Origin: Parvularia atlantis
Taxonomy: Eukaryota; Opisthokonta; Rotosphaerida
DNA length: 21,515 bases
Assembly: GCA_943704415.1 (NCBI GenBank)
Contig: CALSCO010002143.1
Span: 1-21,515, forward strand
Direction of reading: 5' to 3'
The notes beneath the pieces were generated by a model. That model was not told the origin of the DNA. It saw only the letters and a list, made by a program, of their open reading frames with translations, and searched no databases. The translations under genes were made by a program, and so were the position numbers. Of this stretch, positions 1 through 8,900 are shown in pieces. Numbering within the stretch: the stretch's first letter is position 1; every line of letters starts with the position of its first letter.

Positions 1-80
1 CCGTCTTTGACGAGGCCATCCGCGCCGTGCTCAGCCCCGCCGCGCGCCCGAAGACCAAGAAGGGCTGCGTACTGCTCTGA
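1..80 (+). CDS. RAC1: RAC1-type Rho-family small GTPase, C-terminal fragment
   Basis: Only the last 25 codons and the stop (TGA 78-80) lie in the window; the frame starts at base 3. The visible protein is VFDEAIRAVLSPAAR followed by PKTKKGCVLL. VFDEAIRAVL is the typical last helix of Rac proteins (animal Rac1 has the same VFDEAIRAVL), which separates it from Cdc42 (VFDEAIVAAL) and Rho. After it come a short basic stretch (R, K, K, K) and a CAAX box, CVLL. The final leucine predicts geranylgeranylation, so the protein should sit on the plasma membrane, where Rac steers actin, polarity and NADPH-oxidase-type effectors in fungi. The GTP-binding motifs are outside the window. It converges on the VAP gene, with 166 bp between the two stops. 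Another Rho-family member is possible because the identification rests on 25 residues. Confidence 0.8.
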   Translation, partial: VFDEAIRAVLSPAARPKTKKGCVLL

Positions 81-246
81 GAGCGGCGTGGCCGGGTGGC
101 CAGTGGCGTTTTCGTGGTTTCGTCCGTCGTTCGTCCAGGTTGTGCATGAGCGTGCACGTCTCCTGTGTGTCGTGCGGGCCCGTCTGGTGGCCGGAAAATA
201 TTCCGGCGCGTTGGAGGGTCTGGCAACGCACAAGAACAGAGAGGGG
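81..246. other. Tail-to-tail spacer between RAC1 and VAP
   Basis: This 166-bp stretch is the longest non-coding interval in the window and must hold the 3' UTRs and poly(A) sites of both converging genes. It contains one small hairpin with an A/T-rich loop (191-206). I see no RNA gene or additional ORF with convincing composition. Confidence 0.7.
191..206. repeat. Small inverted repeat with A/T loop in the shared 3' spacer
   Basis: The sequence CCGGAA-AATA-TTCCGG has perfect 6-bp arms around a 4-base loop, so it reads almost the same on both strands. The centre (GAAAATATTC) is the most A/T-rich patch in this spacer. Its position between two converging stop codons fits a 3'-end signal usable in both directions, but that role is inferred from position and composition only. 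Confidence 0.5.
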
Positions 247-1338
247 TCAGAAGACAAGGTGTGCCAGCTGGAAGCCCAGCACGAACGAGATGGTAACCAG
301 CAGCACGACGAGGGCCAGCGGGACGCCTGCGCTCGCCCCGCCGGCGGATCCCGATGGCCTCGCGTGCTTGGTGTACTCGACGGTGTTGGGCGAGGCCTGG
401 TGGCGCACAGTCAGACCAGCGGCGTGCTGACTGCGCGCGCGCGCACCGCGTGCCGCGGGCCTGCGCTCGTTGGGGGCGCGCTGGCCGTTGCGCGCTGCGC
501 CAGCCCGCTGTTCCCCCGCGAGTGCGGCTGTGCGGCGCGCTCGATCAGTGACAGTTGCACCACGCGTTGGTGTCGCGCCCGCACCGACGCGGGCTGCTCC
601 ATGTCGATGCCGCGCGCAAGGTGATCGTGCGCGATCGTCTGTTGCGATCCGTGCGTCAGGACTGAAACGACGGGTGTGTGACGCGCGCGCCTGTGTGCTC
701 GTCAGCGGCGGCAGGTATGTGCACTTGAGCTTGGCCTCGCGGATCTGCTCCTTCTTCGTCGCCTCGACCTGCTGCCACTGCGGGACGGCGAGAAGATTGG
801 GCGAGGGCAGCGTGGCCTGGCGGGCAGCGGCGCGCACCAGCTCGGTCAGAGGCAAGACGGCCTCGGCGTCGGTCAGCGCGACGCTCTGGATCAGGAATTT
901 GTCCCTGGACTTGGCGTCGGGCGGGATGTCGTCCTTGCTGGTCTGGAGCATGACTGCGCGCAGAGGGGCCGGCCGGGCTGTCAGCGCGTGCGGCGACGCG
1001 GAAAGCGAGCGCGCACCGACGACGTCCTTCGTCTCGCGCGGCAGGAGCACGCCCGAGTTTGGCCGGACCGAGTACAGCTTGGGCGAGGTCGTCTTGACCT
1101 TGAACGCGACGCGCTGCTCGCTCGGGTTGGTCAGGTGAAGCGTCTCCTTGACCTGCGTCGTGAACGGGCCTTGCGTGTGCGCGTCAGCGACCGTTGCCAC
1201 GTCGGCCAACCCCGCACTCGCTCGCAGCTGCTCCCCCGTCCCGCCCACGTCGTCCCCGCGCCCCCCTCGCGTTCACGCACGGCGGAAGGAGAGCACCGTG
1301 TCCGGGTTGAGCAGGAGGCTGCCTGCGTCCGCGTCCAT
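247..1338 (-). CDS. SCS2: VAP/Scs2 family ER membrane contact-site protein
   Basis: Five exons (1338-1281, 1169-1017, 953-725, 690-447, 396-247) join in phase to 277 aa. The N-terminal MSP domain (about residues 1-120) begins MDADAGSLLLNPDTVLSF-RRPFTTQV and carries the VAP signature AFKVKTTSPKLYSVRPNSG (about residues 39-57), the surface that binds FFAT motifs. RDKFLIQSVAL follows. After a variable linker comes a C-terminal hydrophobic tail anchor (GVPLALVVLLVTISFVLGF) with almost nothing after it, as in ER-anchored VAPs. Family role: tethering lipid-transfer proteins and other FFAT proteins to the ER. The ATG at 1338 is 53 bp from the MoeA stop. Exons 1-3 and 5 are well supported. The 34-nt intron 691-724 and exon 4 are less sure: without that intron the frame stays open but becomes very arginine-rich. 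Intron 2 (954-1016) is 63 nt, in frame and stop-free. Confidence 0.9.
691..724 (-). other. 34-nt intron in VAP
   Basis: On the minus strand this reads GTGCACATACC...GCTGACGAGCACACAG: a GT start, a CTGAC branch-point-like motif 11 nt before the end, and a CAG acceptor. Removing it joins two frames in phase 2 and gives a less arginine-biased linker than reading through. It is the shortest intron I propose here. Retention, or another junction, is possible because the linker is not conserved. Confidence 0.55.
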
Positions 1339-1391
1339 GCTTGGGGCAGTGTTGTTGGGCTTGTGCATACACAATGTTTGCACTGCAGTCA
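1339..1391 (-). other. 53-bp tandem spacer between MoeA stop and VAP start
   Basis: This short stretch has to serve both as the 3' end of MoeA and as part of the promoter and 5' UTR of VAP. It is less GC-rich than its surroundings and contains TGTGTATGCAC on the minus strand, but I recognise no defined promoter element. Confidence 0.5.
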
Positions 1392-3023
1392 CTACTGCAA
1401 AGTACCTATCAGGATCGCGCTGACCATGCTGCCGCGCGGCACAACCGTGCGCTCGCCCGTGCGCGCCGGCAAGACGAGCAGCGCGTTGGCCGAGCGTAGG
1501 GACAGCAGGCGGCTCGAGATCTGCCCGCCCGTGACGTCGGCCAGCCAGAACGGAGCTTCCCGCACGCGCACGCGAACGCGGTTTCAGGCGCACGCACAAG
1601 CACGCTCTGAGACGCACCGGCCGGGAGCGGGCCCACGCCGGCTGGGAGCGAGCCAAGCGCGATGCGCGGTCGCAACGTCGCGCGCTGGTACTCGGGCCGC
1701 GCGTCGAGCGCGATGTCGCTCGTCACCTGTGCGCGGTTTCAGTCCGTTGGCAACAACACGCGACTGCGGACGCGCCCACCTCGACGGGCACGACGGGCAG
1801 GTCGGCCGGCACGAAACCCGACATGGCACGCAGCGCCGGCAGGACAAAGACGTAAAACGTGACAATGGCCGAGACCGGGTTGCCGGGCAGCGCAAACGCG
1901 AGCTTGGTGCGGCCGGCGTGCTCGAGCGTGGCAAACGTCGTCGGTTTGCTGAGCGCGAAGTGCACGCGCTCAGAGCCTCCCTGACCCAGCGGTGCACGCA
2001 CCCGGGCTTCATGTGCACGCGGCCAAAGTGCACGGCGCACCCAAGCTGCAGCAGCGCCGGCTTGAGCAGGTCCGTCTCGCCCATCGACACGCCGCCCGAC
2101 GTCACGAGAACGTCGGCCGCGTCTAGCCCACGCCGGATCGTCTGCACGAGGTGCTCGACCGTGTCGTTCGCGATGCCCAGGTCCGCCGTCGCAAAGCCGT
2201 GCTGCTGGAGCACCGCGAGCAGCGCCGGGCGGTTCGAGTCGCGGATCTGTGCCAGTCCGGGCGCGGCGACGGTATCGTCCGCGTCCACGAGCTCGTTGCC
2301 GGTCGACACGACCGCGACGGTCGGCCGCGCCACGACGTCGACCTCGCGTACGCCCACCGCGGCCAGCAGCGCAACTTCGGCCGCGCCGAGCAGGTCGCCC
2401 GCCGCCAGTACGCGCTCGCCTTGCGCGATGTCCGACCCGACCTGGCGCACGTTCTCGCCGGGGCGTACGGCCTGTCGCACCTCGACCAGCGCCTCCTCGT
2501 TCGGGTCGCCGGCATCGCGCTGCAGTCGCGCGTCAGCAGCACGCGCAGCCGATGCGGGCGGTGACGCGACCTGCACGAGCGCCGTCTGCTCGACCATGAC
2601 GACGGCGTCGGCGCCGTCGGGCACGGGCGCGCCCGTGGTGATGCGCGCGATCGAGCCGTGCGCGACGGGCGCAGCGGGCGCGCCACCCGCCGTCGACGCC
2701 GGCCCCACAACGCGGTACGTGCCCGGTCCGTCGGCCGCGACCACGGCGTAGCCGTCCATGATCGACGCGCGGAAGGGCGGGAAGGGCGCTGGGGGGAGCC
2801 GCGCACTTCAGCCGCGCATCAGCAGCGCACATTGCACACCATCCGCGACGACGTCCTGCGCGAGCACGAGGCCGAGCGCGCGCCCGCTGGCCACGCGCAC
2901 GACCGGCTGGCGCGCCGCCGCGGCCTGCGCGCGCACGGCGGCCAGCGCGGCGTCCATCGGCAGCGTCGGCCACGGCGATTCGCGCAGGCGCAGTGCCACC
3001 GGTGTCGCCATCGGTGTCGCCAT
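1392..3023 (-). CDS. moeA: Molybdopterin molybdenumtransferase (MoeA / gephyrin E domain)
   Basis: Five exons (3023-2840, 2788-2002, 1948-1780, 1726-1618, 1555-1392) join in phase to 470 aa. Family role: inserting molybdate into adenylated molybdopterin, the last step of molybdenum cofactor synthesis, in the cytosol. Motifs in order: [15 protein letters not shown] across the first junction, [52 protein letters not shown] (MogA-like fold), [16 protein letters not shown] across the second junction, [16 protein letters not shown], then the C-terminal barrel with [20 protein letters not shown]. The length is that of a complete stand-alone MoeA. Most eukaryotic versions, including Aspergillus cnxE and animal gephyrin, are fused to an adenylyltransferase (MogA/G) domain; none is encoded upstream, because MOG1 ends 19 bp before the ATG. 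The last intron ends in AAG instead of CAG. Confidence 0.94.
3000..3023 (-). repeat. 12-bp tandem duplication carrying the MoeA start codon
   Basis: On the minus strand the coding sequence opens with two perfect copies of ATGGCGACACCG, giving M-A-T-P-M-A-T-P. The duplication provides two in-frame ATGs, at 3023 and 3011. Either could initiate; using the second would widen the gap to the MOG1 stop from 19 to 31 bp. Confidence 0.85.
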
Positions 3024-3042
3024 CCGCCAAAGTACCACATTG
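3024..3042 (-). other. 19-bp tandem gap between MOG1 stop and MoeA start
   Basis: The MOG1 stop (TGA, 3045-3043) and the first MoeA ATG (3023) are separated by 19 bp. A promoter cannot fit here, so MoeA transcription must begin inside MOG1 or run through from it. Confidence 0.8.
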
Positions 3043-3827
3043 TCATCCACTGAACAACCCCCAGTCGTGCACGGCGAGCGAGCGCAGGACGGCCGCGAAG
3101 AGCGCGTAGGCGTCGTTGTCGGTCAGCAGCTGTGTCGTCGGCGCCGCGCTGCTGCTCGTCGGCGCGATGGCCAGCGGGCGGTTGAATGAGACGAGCACGT
3201 CGGTCGCGACGGCCGGCAGCCGCACGAGCCCGAGCCACACCTGTACCGTGTTGGCGGCGGCCGCGCCCTCACGGAATTTGGCCACGGCCTGGCGCCCGCA
3301 CAGCATCCACGCGTCCATCGCCTGCGCCTGCGGCCTGCGCGGGCGGCGCGTGTCCCACGTGAGTGCGCATCGCTGCGGCTCAGTGCACGGGCACGCACGC
3401 GGCGCTCAGCAGCGGCACGTCGGCCGCGGTCAGCTGGCGCGGCCCGTCGTCGACCGTCGCCTCGAACGCGCGGTTGTCCTCGGCCAGGTGCTCAAAGTGC
3501 CTCCTGACGACGACCGCACACGCGCATACGATCGGTCAGCAGGCGGACGGAGGACGCGCACACGACGCGGCAGCGGCACCGCAGCGCGAGGTCGGCCGTC
3601 GGCGCGTCCGGCAGCGGGTCAACGAGCTCGATGATGACGCTGTCGTCGCCCTGAACGCGCGCGAACACCTCCTGGTTGTCGGGCACCTCGCGCAGGCGGC
3701 TACGCACCCGACCAGCATCAGCAACACACCAGGCGCACGCCCACGCGCACGCGCGCACGCACCTCACGTCGACAAAGCCGTCGTCGGGCAGCGCGCACGA
3801 CATCGCGCCGCCGAACAGCGCCGGCAT
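3043..3827 (-). CDS. MOG1: MOG1, Ran GTPase nucleotide-release factor
   Basis: Four exons (3827-3763, 3699-3580, 3503-3399, 3334-3043) join in phase to 193 aa, the usual Mog1 size. Family role: binding Ran and releasing its nucleotide, supporting nuclear protein import. The N-terminus MPALFGGAMSCALPDDGFVDV runs across the first junction into SRLREVPDNQEVF, the conserved Ran-facing signature of Mog1. DDSVIIELVDPLPDAP follows, then HFEHLAEDNRAFEA. The last exon encodes the C-terminal sheet (KFREGAAAANTVQVWLGLVRLP) and ends at WGLFSG. Introns are 63, 76 and 64 nt. The first acceptor is TAG rather than CAG. Its ATG faces that of CDC123 across 18 bp, and its stop lies 19 bp before MoeA. Confidence 0.92.
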
Positions 3828-3845
3828 GCTTTGCGTCTCACTGCG
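3828..3845. promoter_or_regulatory. 18-bp head-to-head gap between MOG1 and CDC123
   Basis: The two ATGs (minus 3827, plus 3846) leave 18 bp between them. Both protein N-termini match their families at the expected distance from the first conserved motif, so the starts are probably right. Transcription of both genes must then start in or beyond the opposite coding region, or at the ATG itself. I see no TATA-like element. CTCAC...CAG just upstream of and across 3846 resembles an intron end, so a 5'-UTR intron in CDC123 cannot be excluded. Confidence 0.65.
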
Positions 3846-5131
3846 ATGTCAGCGGGACCCGGTGTTCGCGTCGCGGACGTGCTCGCTTGCTCGATCGACC
3901 GGTGGCACGCGCTGCTCGCGCCCTGCGCCCTGCCGGCGCGCCTCACGCCGCTGCCGCCCGACGCGGTCGCGTTCCTGCACGCCGACGGGATCGTACTGCC
4001 GGGCGCGGGCGACGCCGACGAGCCGCCGGGCATCGCGGTGCTGCGCGCGGCCGTCGACGCGGCAGTCGCCGAGCACCGCGCCGTCTTCCCCAAGCTCAAC
4101 TGGAGTGCGCCGAAGGACGCCGCGTGGATCGCCACCACCGGCACGCTCCGCTGCCGCTCGCTCGACGACGTCCTGCTCCTGCTCAAGAGCTCGGACCACG
4201 TCGCCTACGACCTCGCGCATCCGTGCGCCTCTCGCCGTGCGTCTCGCCGTCTGCTCACACCGACGCGCAGCTTCGACGTGTGCGTCGACAGGCCCGACGT
4301 CGACTCGCCCGTCACGCTGTACCTCGCGCTCAAGCCCTGGTACGACATCGCGCCCTCGGCCGAGTTCCGCTGCTTCGTCAAGGACGGCGCGCTTGTCGGT
4401 GCGTGGCGCACTCGCAGGCCGCGCTCACGGCGCTCACGGCGCGCGCATCGCAGGCGTCAGTCAGCGCGACCACGGCAACTTCTACGACTTTCTCGTTGTG
4501 CAGCAGGAGATGGTCCTGCGCACGATCGTGCGCTTCTTCCTGACGCACCTCGCGCCCGTGCGGCACCAGCTGGGCCTGCGCAGCTGTGCGCGTGCGCCCG
4601 CTGATACACGCGCCGCAGTGCTGACCGGCCCGCCCACGGCACGCAGACGTGTTTGACGTCGTGCTCTCGCGCTCGCTCGGCACCGCGCACCTCGTCGACA
4701 TCAACCCGTTCGGGACAATGACCGAGCCGCTGCTGTTCGACTGGGACGAGCTGAGCGGTGCGCGTGCGGCCGGGGTTGCGCGCAGGATGCGTGCTCAGCG
4801 CGGTCGCACCGCGGCAGACCGCGACGTCGAGCCAGGCGAGAGCGAGCTGGACGCGGCCGGGCCGGTGACCGAGGCGCTCGTGCGCGAGGTCTGCGCCGCC
4901 GTCGACCTGCGCATCGTCACGTCGCGCGAGGGCATCCGCCCGCTCAGCGTGCAGAGCAGCCGCTACCCCAAGGATATTCACGACGTGACGATGAGCGGCG
5001 CGGGCATCGACGCGCTGCTCGACATGGTCCGCAGCAGCGCGCCGCTGGCCACGCTCGCGTCCGGAAGCGACACGGCCACCGACGACAACGACGACGACGA
5101 CAACGACGACGACGACAACGACGACGAGTGA
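3846..5131 (+). CDS. CDC123: CDC123, eIF2 assembly chaperone
   Basis: Five exons (3846-4222, 4271-4398, 4454-4585, 4647-4757, 4818-5131) join in phase to 353 aa, normal for Cdc123/D123. Family role: an ATP-grasp-like protein that binds eIF2-gamma and promotes eIF2 assembly, and hence translation initiation and G1 progression. Conserved blocks in order: CSIDRWHALL (near residue 15), VFPKLNWSAPKDAAWI (about 80-95), LLLLKSSDHVAYDLAHP, ALKPWYDIAPSAEFRCFVKD, LVGVSQRDHGNFYDFL across a junction, YVFDVVL across a junction, then HLVDINPFGTMTEPLLFDWD, which carries metal- and ATP-binding residues. SSRYPKDIHD and an acidic D/N tail end the protein. The fourth intron (60 nt, multiple of three, no stop) is uncertain; reading through would add 20 residues. 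It converges on MDN1 with 53 bp between stops. Confidence 0.95.
5081..5128 (+). repeat. GAC/AAC repeat encoding the acidic CDC123 tail
   Basis: Runs of GAC broken regularly by AAC encode DDNDDDD-type units to the last glutamate. An acidic C-terminus is common in Cdc123. The near-pure trinucleotide pattern suggests growth by replication slippage, so length may differ between strains. Confidence 0.85.
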
Positions 5132-5184
5132 GCGCACGCATGTGCCCCTACGTATGTGCAATGTACATGGAAACCCCTGTCCTC
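5132..5184. other. 53-bp tail-to-tail spacer between CDC123 and MDN1
   Basis: Both mRNAs must end in or beyond this interval, so their 3' ends probably overlap in antisense. It includes TACGTATGTGCAATGTACAT, which contains TGTA-type cores on both strands that could act as 3'-end signals. That role is inferred. Confidence 0.5.
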
Positions 5185-5925
5185 TCAGCCCTCCAGCCCG
5201 CGCAGCACCTCGAACCACTGCCGCAGCGCGTCCGAGAGCACATGCGGGAGCGTGTTGATGTCGCGCAGGACGACGTAGTACTCGAACGGGAACGTGTCCA
5301 TGTAGCGCGTGATCTTCAGCTGCCCGCCCACGTACTGCACGTTTTGCATGTCCACGATCGACTGCTCGCGCGTGTCCACGGCCAGGCACACGAGCAGCAC
5401 GCGCTCCTCGGCCGCGCGCCGCACCAGCTTGGCCACCTCGCCCCGGTCCTCGTCCAGGATTGCGCCGTCCGACACGATCACTGCGAGCTGCCACGGCGCC
5501 GTCGACCCGCCGCGCGCGCGCTGCCGCTCCTCGCCCAGCAGCGCCAGCGTCGACGTAATCAGCTTGCCAAAGTACGTTTTGCTCTGCTGGAACCGCAGCC
5601 GCTGCACCACTTGCACGCCCGCGTCGGACGAGAACGCCTGGTCAAACGGGTGCACGAGCTGCACGCTCTCGCCAAACCCGACGATGCCCACGTCGCCCAC
5701 CTCGAGCTGCGCCAGCGCGCGCGACAGCAGCACCACCGTCTCAAGCGCGACCCGGCTCGCCCGCGCGTCCGCCATCGAGTGCGAGTCGTCCACGGCGATC
5801 ATCACCTGGTACTGCCGCTTGGACGGGCGCGTGCGACGGAGCCAAATCTTGTCCTTTTTGAACTGCGACGCCACGTAAGGGATGATCTTCTTCATGTTGA
5901 GCCGCTTGCCCGTGCGGTAGTCGCC
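5185..5925 (-). other. MDN1 C-terminal VWA/MIDAS domain
   Basis: It opens with the near-invariant midasin segment LNMKKIIPYVASQFKKDKIW and RRTRPSKRQYQVMIAVDDSH. The metal site DDSHS (DxSxS type) is at 5773-5793 and the later acidic loop SDGAILDED near 5445-5475. In the family this domain chelates Mg2+ together with a glutamate of the Ytm1/Rsa4 MIDO domain. It ends FPFEYYVVLRDINTLPHVL and LSDALRQWFEVLRGLEG. Confidence 0.96.
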
Positions 5926-8900
5926 CCGCAGCTTGCTCGCCAGCGTCGGCTCGAGGATCAGCCGCAGCGACTCGCACAGCTCCTGCGACAGGTCGTGCGT
6001 TACGCTCTCCAGCTGCCGGTACAGCGCCGCCGCCTCCGCCGCGCTGATCTCGACCCGGCCGCGCAGGTCGGCCACCGTCTGCTCGAGCGTGCGTCGCAGC
6101 GCCTCCGCCTCTTGCGCGCGGCTCACGGGCTCGTCAGCCACCGCACCCACCTCGACCGACTGCATCAGCGCGCTCGGCAGCCCGACGACGTTGGCGGCGC
6201 GCGACGCCGCTGCCTCCGAGCCCAACAAACCACCGTCCATCGCCAGACCGCGTGCGGCCTCGCCGTCCTCAGCCTGCATGTACTCGTCCTCCCCCGGCCG
6301 CGACAGCGCCTTGTCTCGGTCGTCCTCCTCGCCCATGAGCAACGCGCCACGCTTCTGCTGCGCGAGCTGCGCCTCGGTCGCCGCGCCCAGCGCCAGCGTC
6401 TGTGCCGTGTCGCCCTCGCGATCGGCTGCGCCAGGGTCGACGTGCTCGTGCGCCTGTGCGTCGCTTGGCGAGCCCGGGCCGTCGTCCACGTCCATCGCCG
6501 GCTGCCTGTCCGCACTGGCGTCCTGCACGTCGGTCAGCCGGTGCCGCGTCGTCTCCTCGGCCGCCGCAAGCGTGCGCTCGTCACTGGCCACGTCGGGTGC
6601 GCGCGAGGTCCGCTGCCGCGCCTGGCTGCCGCGCGGCTGCCGCTCGGTCTGCGCCCCCGACCGCTCATACCCGCCCTGCGCGTCGTCGGCCATGGTCGCG
6701 GCGGGGTCAGGCTCCTCCATTGCGCCCGCGGGCTGCGCCGAGCCCTGCTGCTGCTGCTGCTGCTGCTGCTGCGCGGCGGTGCGTTGCGGCTGCACCCGGA
6801 GTCGCCGCTCGCTTGCCGCAGGAGTGTCCGGCTGCCCTGCATCTTCGCCACCGGGCGTAGCGCGCGGCACCGACGGCGTGGCCTGAGTCTTGTTGTCCTC
6901 CTGCATCAGCTCCCTCGGCGCCTCGCCGGCCGACGAGAGTGTGTCCTGCCCGCCGCGCGCCAGCTCCTTGCCCTCCTCGCCCTGCTCAGGCTGCGGCCCG
7001 CCGTCGTGCGGCTTGTCGTCGGGGCGGTCGAGGTCCATCGGCTCGTCGCCCGTGCCGTCCTCACCCTCTGGCTCGTCCGCCTCGGGCCCTGCACGCTCTG
7101 TGCCGTCACCACCGTCGAGCTGCATGTTGTCCGGGAGCTCGCCGTCCTCGCCGTCGTCGCCGTCGTCGCCCCCATCGGCACCGTCGTCTCCGGCCTGGTC
7201 CTCGCCCGCGATCTCGCCGGCATCACTCTTGTCCTGGCTCGCGTCTGCCTCCGGGAACTCGTCCGGCTCGCCCTCGCTGTCGTCGCCGCTGCCCTCGTCC
7301 GACTGCTGCTCCTCGCCGGCCTGCTCCTCGTCCGCGGCACCGTCGTCCTTGGTCTTGCGCGACGGCTTGCGGTCGTCCGTCGCTGCGCCTTCCTCCTCCT
7401 CCTCCTCGTCGCCGTCGCCATCGCCGTCGTCCCCACTCTCGTCCGCCGCCGTGGGCTCCTTCTTGGGCTGGCGCTTGTCGCGCTTGTCGCGCGTGTCGTC
7501 CTCGGCCGCGCCGGGCTCCTTGGCCTTGACCTGCGTCTCTGACTCGGGCGGGCGATCGTCGTCCGGGGCGCGCTGGTCCGTCTCGCGCGTGTTGCGCTTG
7601 CCCCCGTCCTCGTCCTCGTCGTCGCCGCCCTCGTCCTCCTTGTCCGACTCGTCCTCCCACAGGCGCTTGTCGAGCAGCTCGGCCGACCGGTTCGTCTCGC
7701 CCATCTCGTCGTCCATCTCGGGCTCGTCGCCGTCCTCGTCCTTGTTGCGCTCGTCCCGCTCCTGCTCCTCGTCCGGCGGCCGGTCGTAGAGCTGCCCGTC
7801 AAAGTCGTTGCTCATCTCCAGGCCGTCCTCCTCCTCGCGCTCGAGCCCCTCGCCCGCGTTGGCCGGCGGCTCGTCGCGTGTGCCCAGCACCTGCTCCTCG
7901 TCCTCGATCTCCTTGCTCACGTCCTTCCGGCCCTCGCCCTCGCCCATGCCCGTGCCGGCCGCGTCGTCCGTCGTCAATTCGCCCTCGCCCGTGTCGTCCG
8001 ACAGCTCCACGCCCTCGGGCGCGCAGAACCCGCGCTGGCACAGCAGCTCCATCAGATGCGTCACGACGTAGGCCAGCTTGCAGCAGCCCCGGTGGAAGAC
8101 CGCAAACACGTGCAGGTACCGCCGCGCCGTTAGCTCGAGCATGCGCGTGACGACGTGCACCGCGCGCGCGTGCCGCGACACGTCCGCGCCGGGCAGGCCC
8201 ATCACGCCCGCGAGCGCCGCCCATCCGCGCTCGGTCGCGCGCGGCACTGCCAGCTCGCTCATCATCGTCACAAACGCCCGATGCAGCTGCACTAGCAGGC
8301 CCGCGTGTTGCAAAAAGTCCGTCTCAGTCTCGATCTCCGCGTCGCCGTCGCCGCGCACGATCAGCTGGCCCTGCTGTCGCACCAGCGCCTGCACGGCCAT
8401 AAGCACGGTCTCGATCGCGGCGTCGACACGCGCGGCGGCGGCGGCGGCGGCGGCCGCGGCAGCACCCTCACCGCTCGCAGACAGGGTCGACACGGCGACC
8501 TCGGCCAGATGCGACGCAACGACGCGGTGCAGTGCGAAGCACACGGCGCCGGCGCGGCTGTCGTCGCACGCGCTTTGGAGCGCAGACGCGAGTTGCTCCA
8601 GCGCGTCGCGGTTGGCGAAGCACCCAGCGACGGCCGGCCCGGCAGCGACCCGGGCAGCCTTGGTGCTGCAGTAGTGCTGCGCGCTGTCAATTCGCCGTTG
8701 TTGCAGCAGCGCGACGCAAGCGCCCACAGCCGGTGGGAGGGCAATGTGCGCGGCTGAACACTGCTGGAGCACGCGCTGCGCATGGTCCATCACCACTGCC
8801 TGCGCCGCGAGCACGGGTAGGACCTGCTGCTCGGTCGTGAGCACGCCGGTCTGCGCGGCCTCGTCCGCCACGCGCACGAGGGCCGCGAGCACGTCCAGGC

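Noticed and set aside
247-1248. VAP as one long uninterrupted frame of 333 codons
   Set aside because: That reading starts inside intron 1 and translates introns 2, 3 and 4. It lacks the true N-terminus (exon 1 at 1338-1281) and breaks up the MSP core; the spliced model rebuilds it.
988-2751. Plus-strand open frame of 587 codons across the VAP and MoeA genes
   Set aside because: The product is arginine-rich and unrecognisable, and it runs antisense to two well-supported genes and their introns.
3023-3043. MOG1-MoeA as one fused protein
   Set aside because: A TGA ends MOG1 in frame after the family's normal length, and MoeA has its own ATG at the usual distance from its first conserved block. 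I see no intron that would bypass the stop.
5128-7542. Plus-strand open frame of 804 codons opposite the MDN1 C-terminus
   Set aside because: Its product is an extreme L/R/A/V-biased chain with no recognisable motif, and it mirrors the low-complexity acidic region of MDN1. Long antisense frames are expected in GC-rich DNA with few stops.
7223-7802. Alternative minus-strand frames rich in R/T or G/R within the MDN1 acidic tail
   Set aside because: They are frame-shifted readings of GAC/GAG-rich codons; the D/E frame continues without break from the linker into the MIDAS domain.
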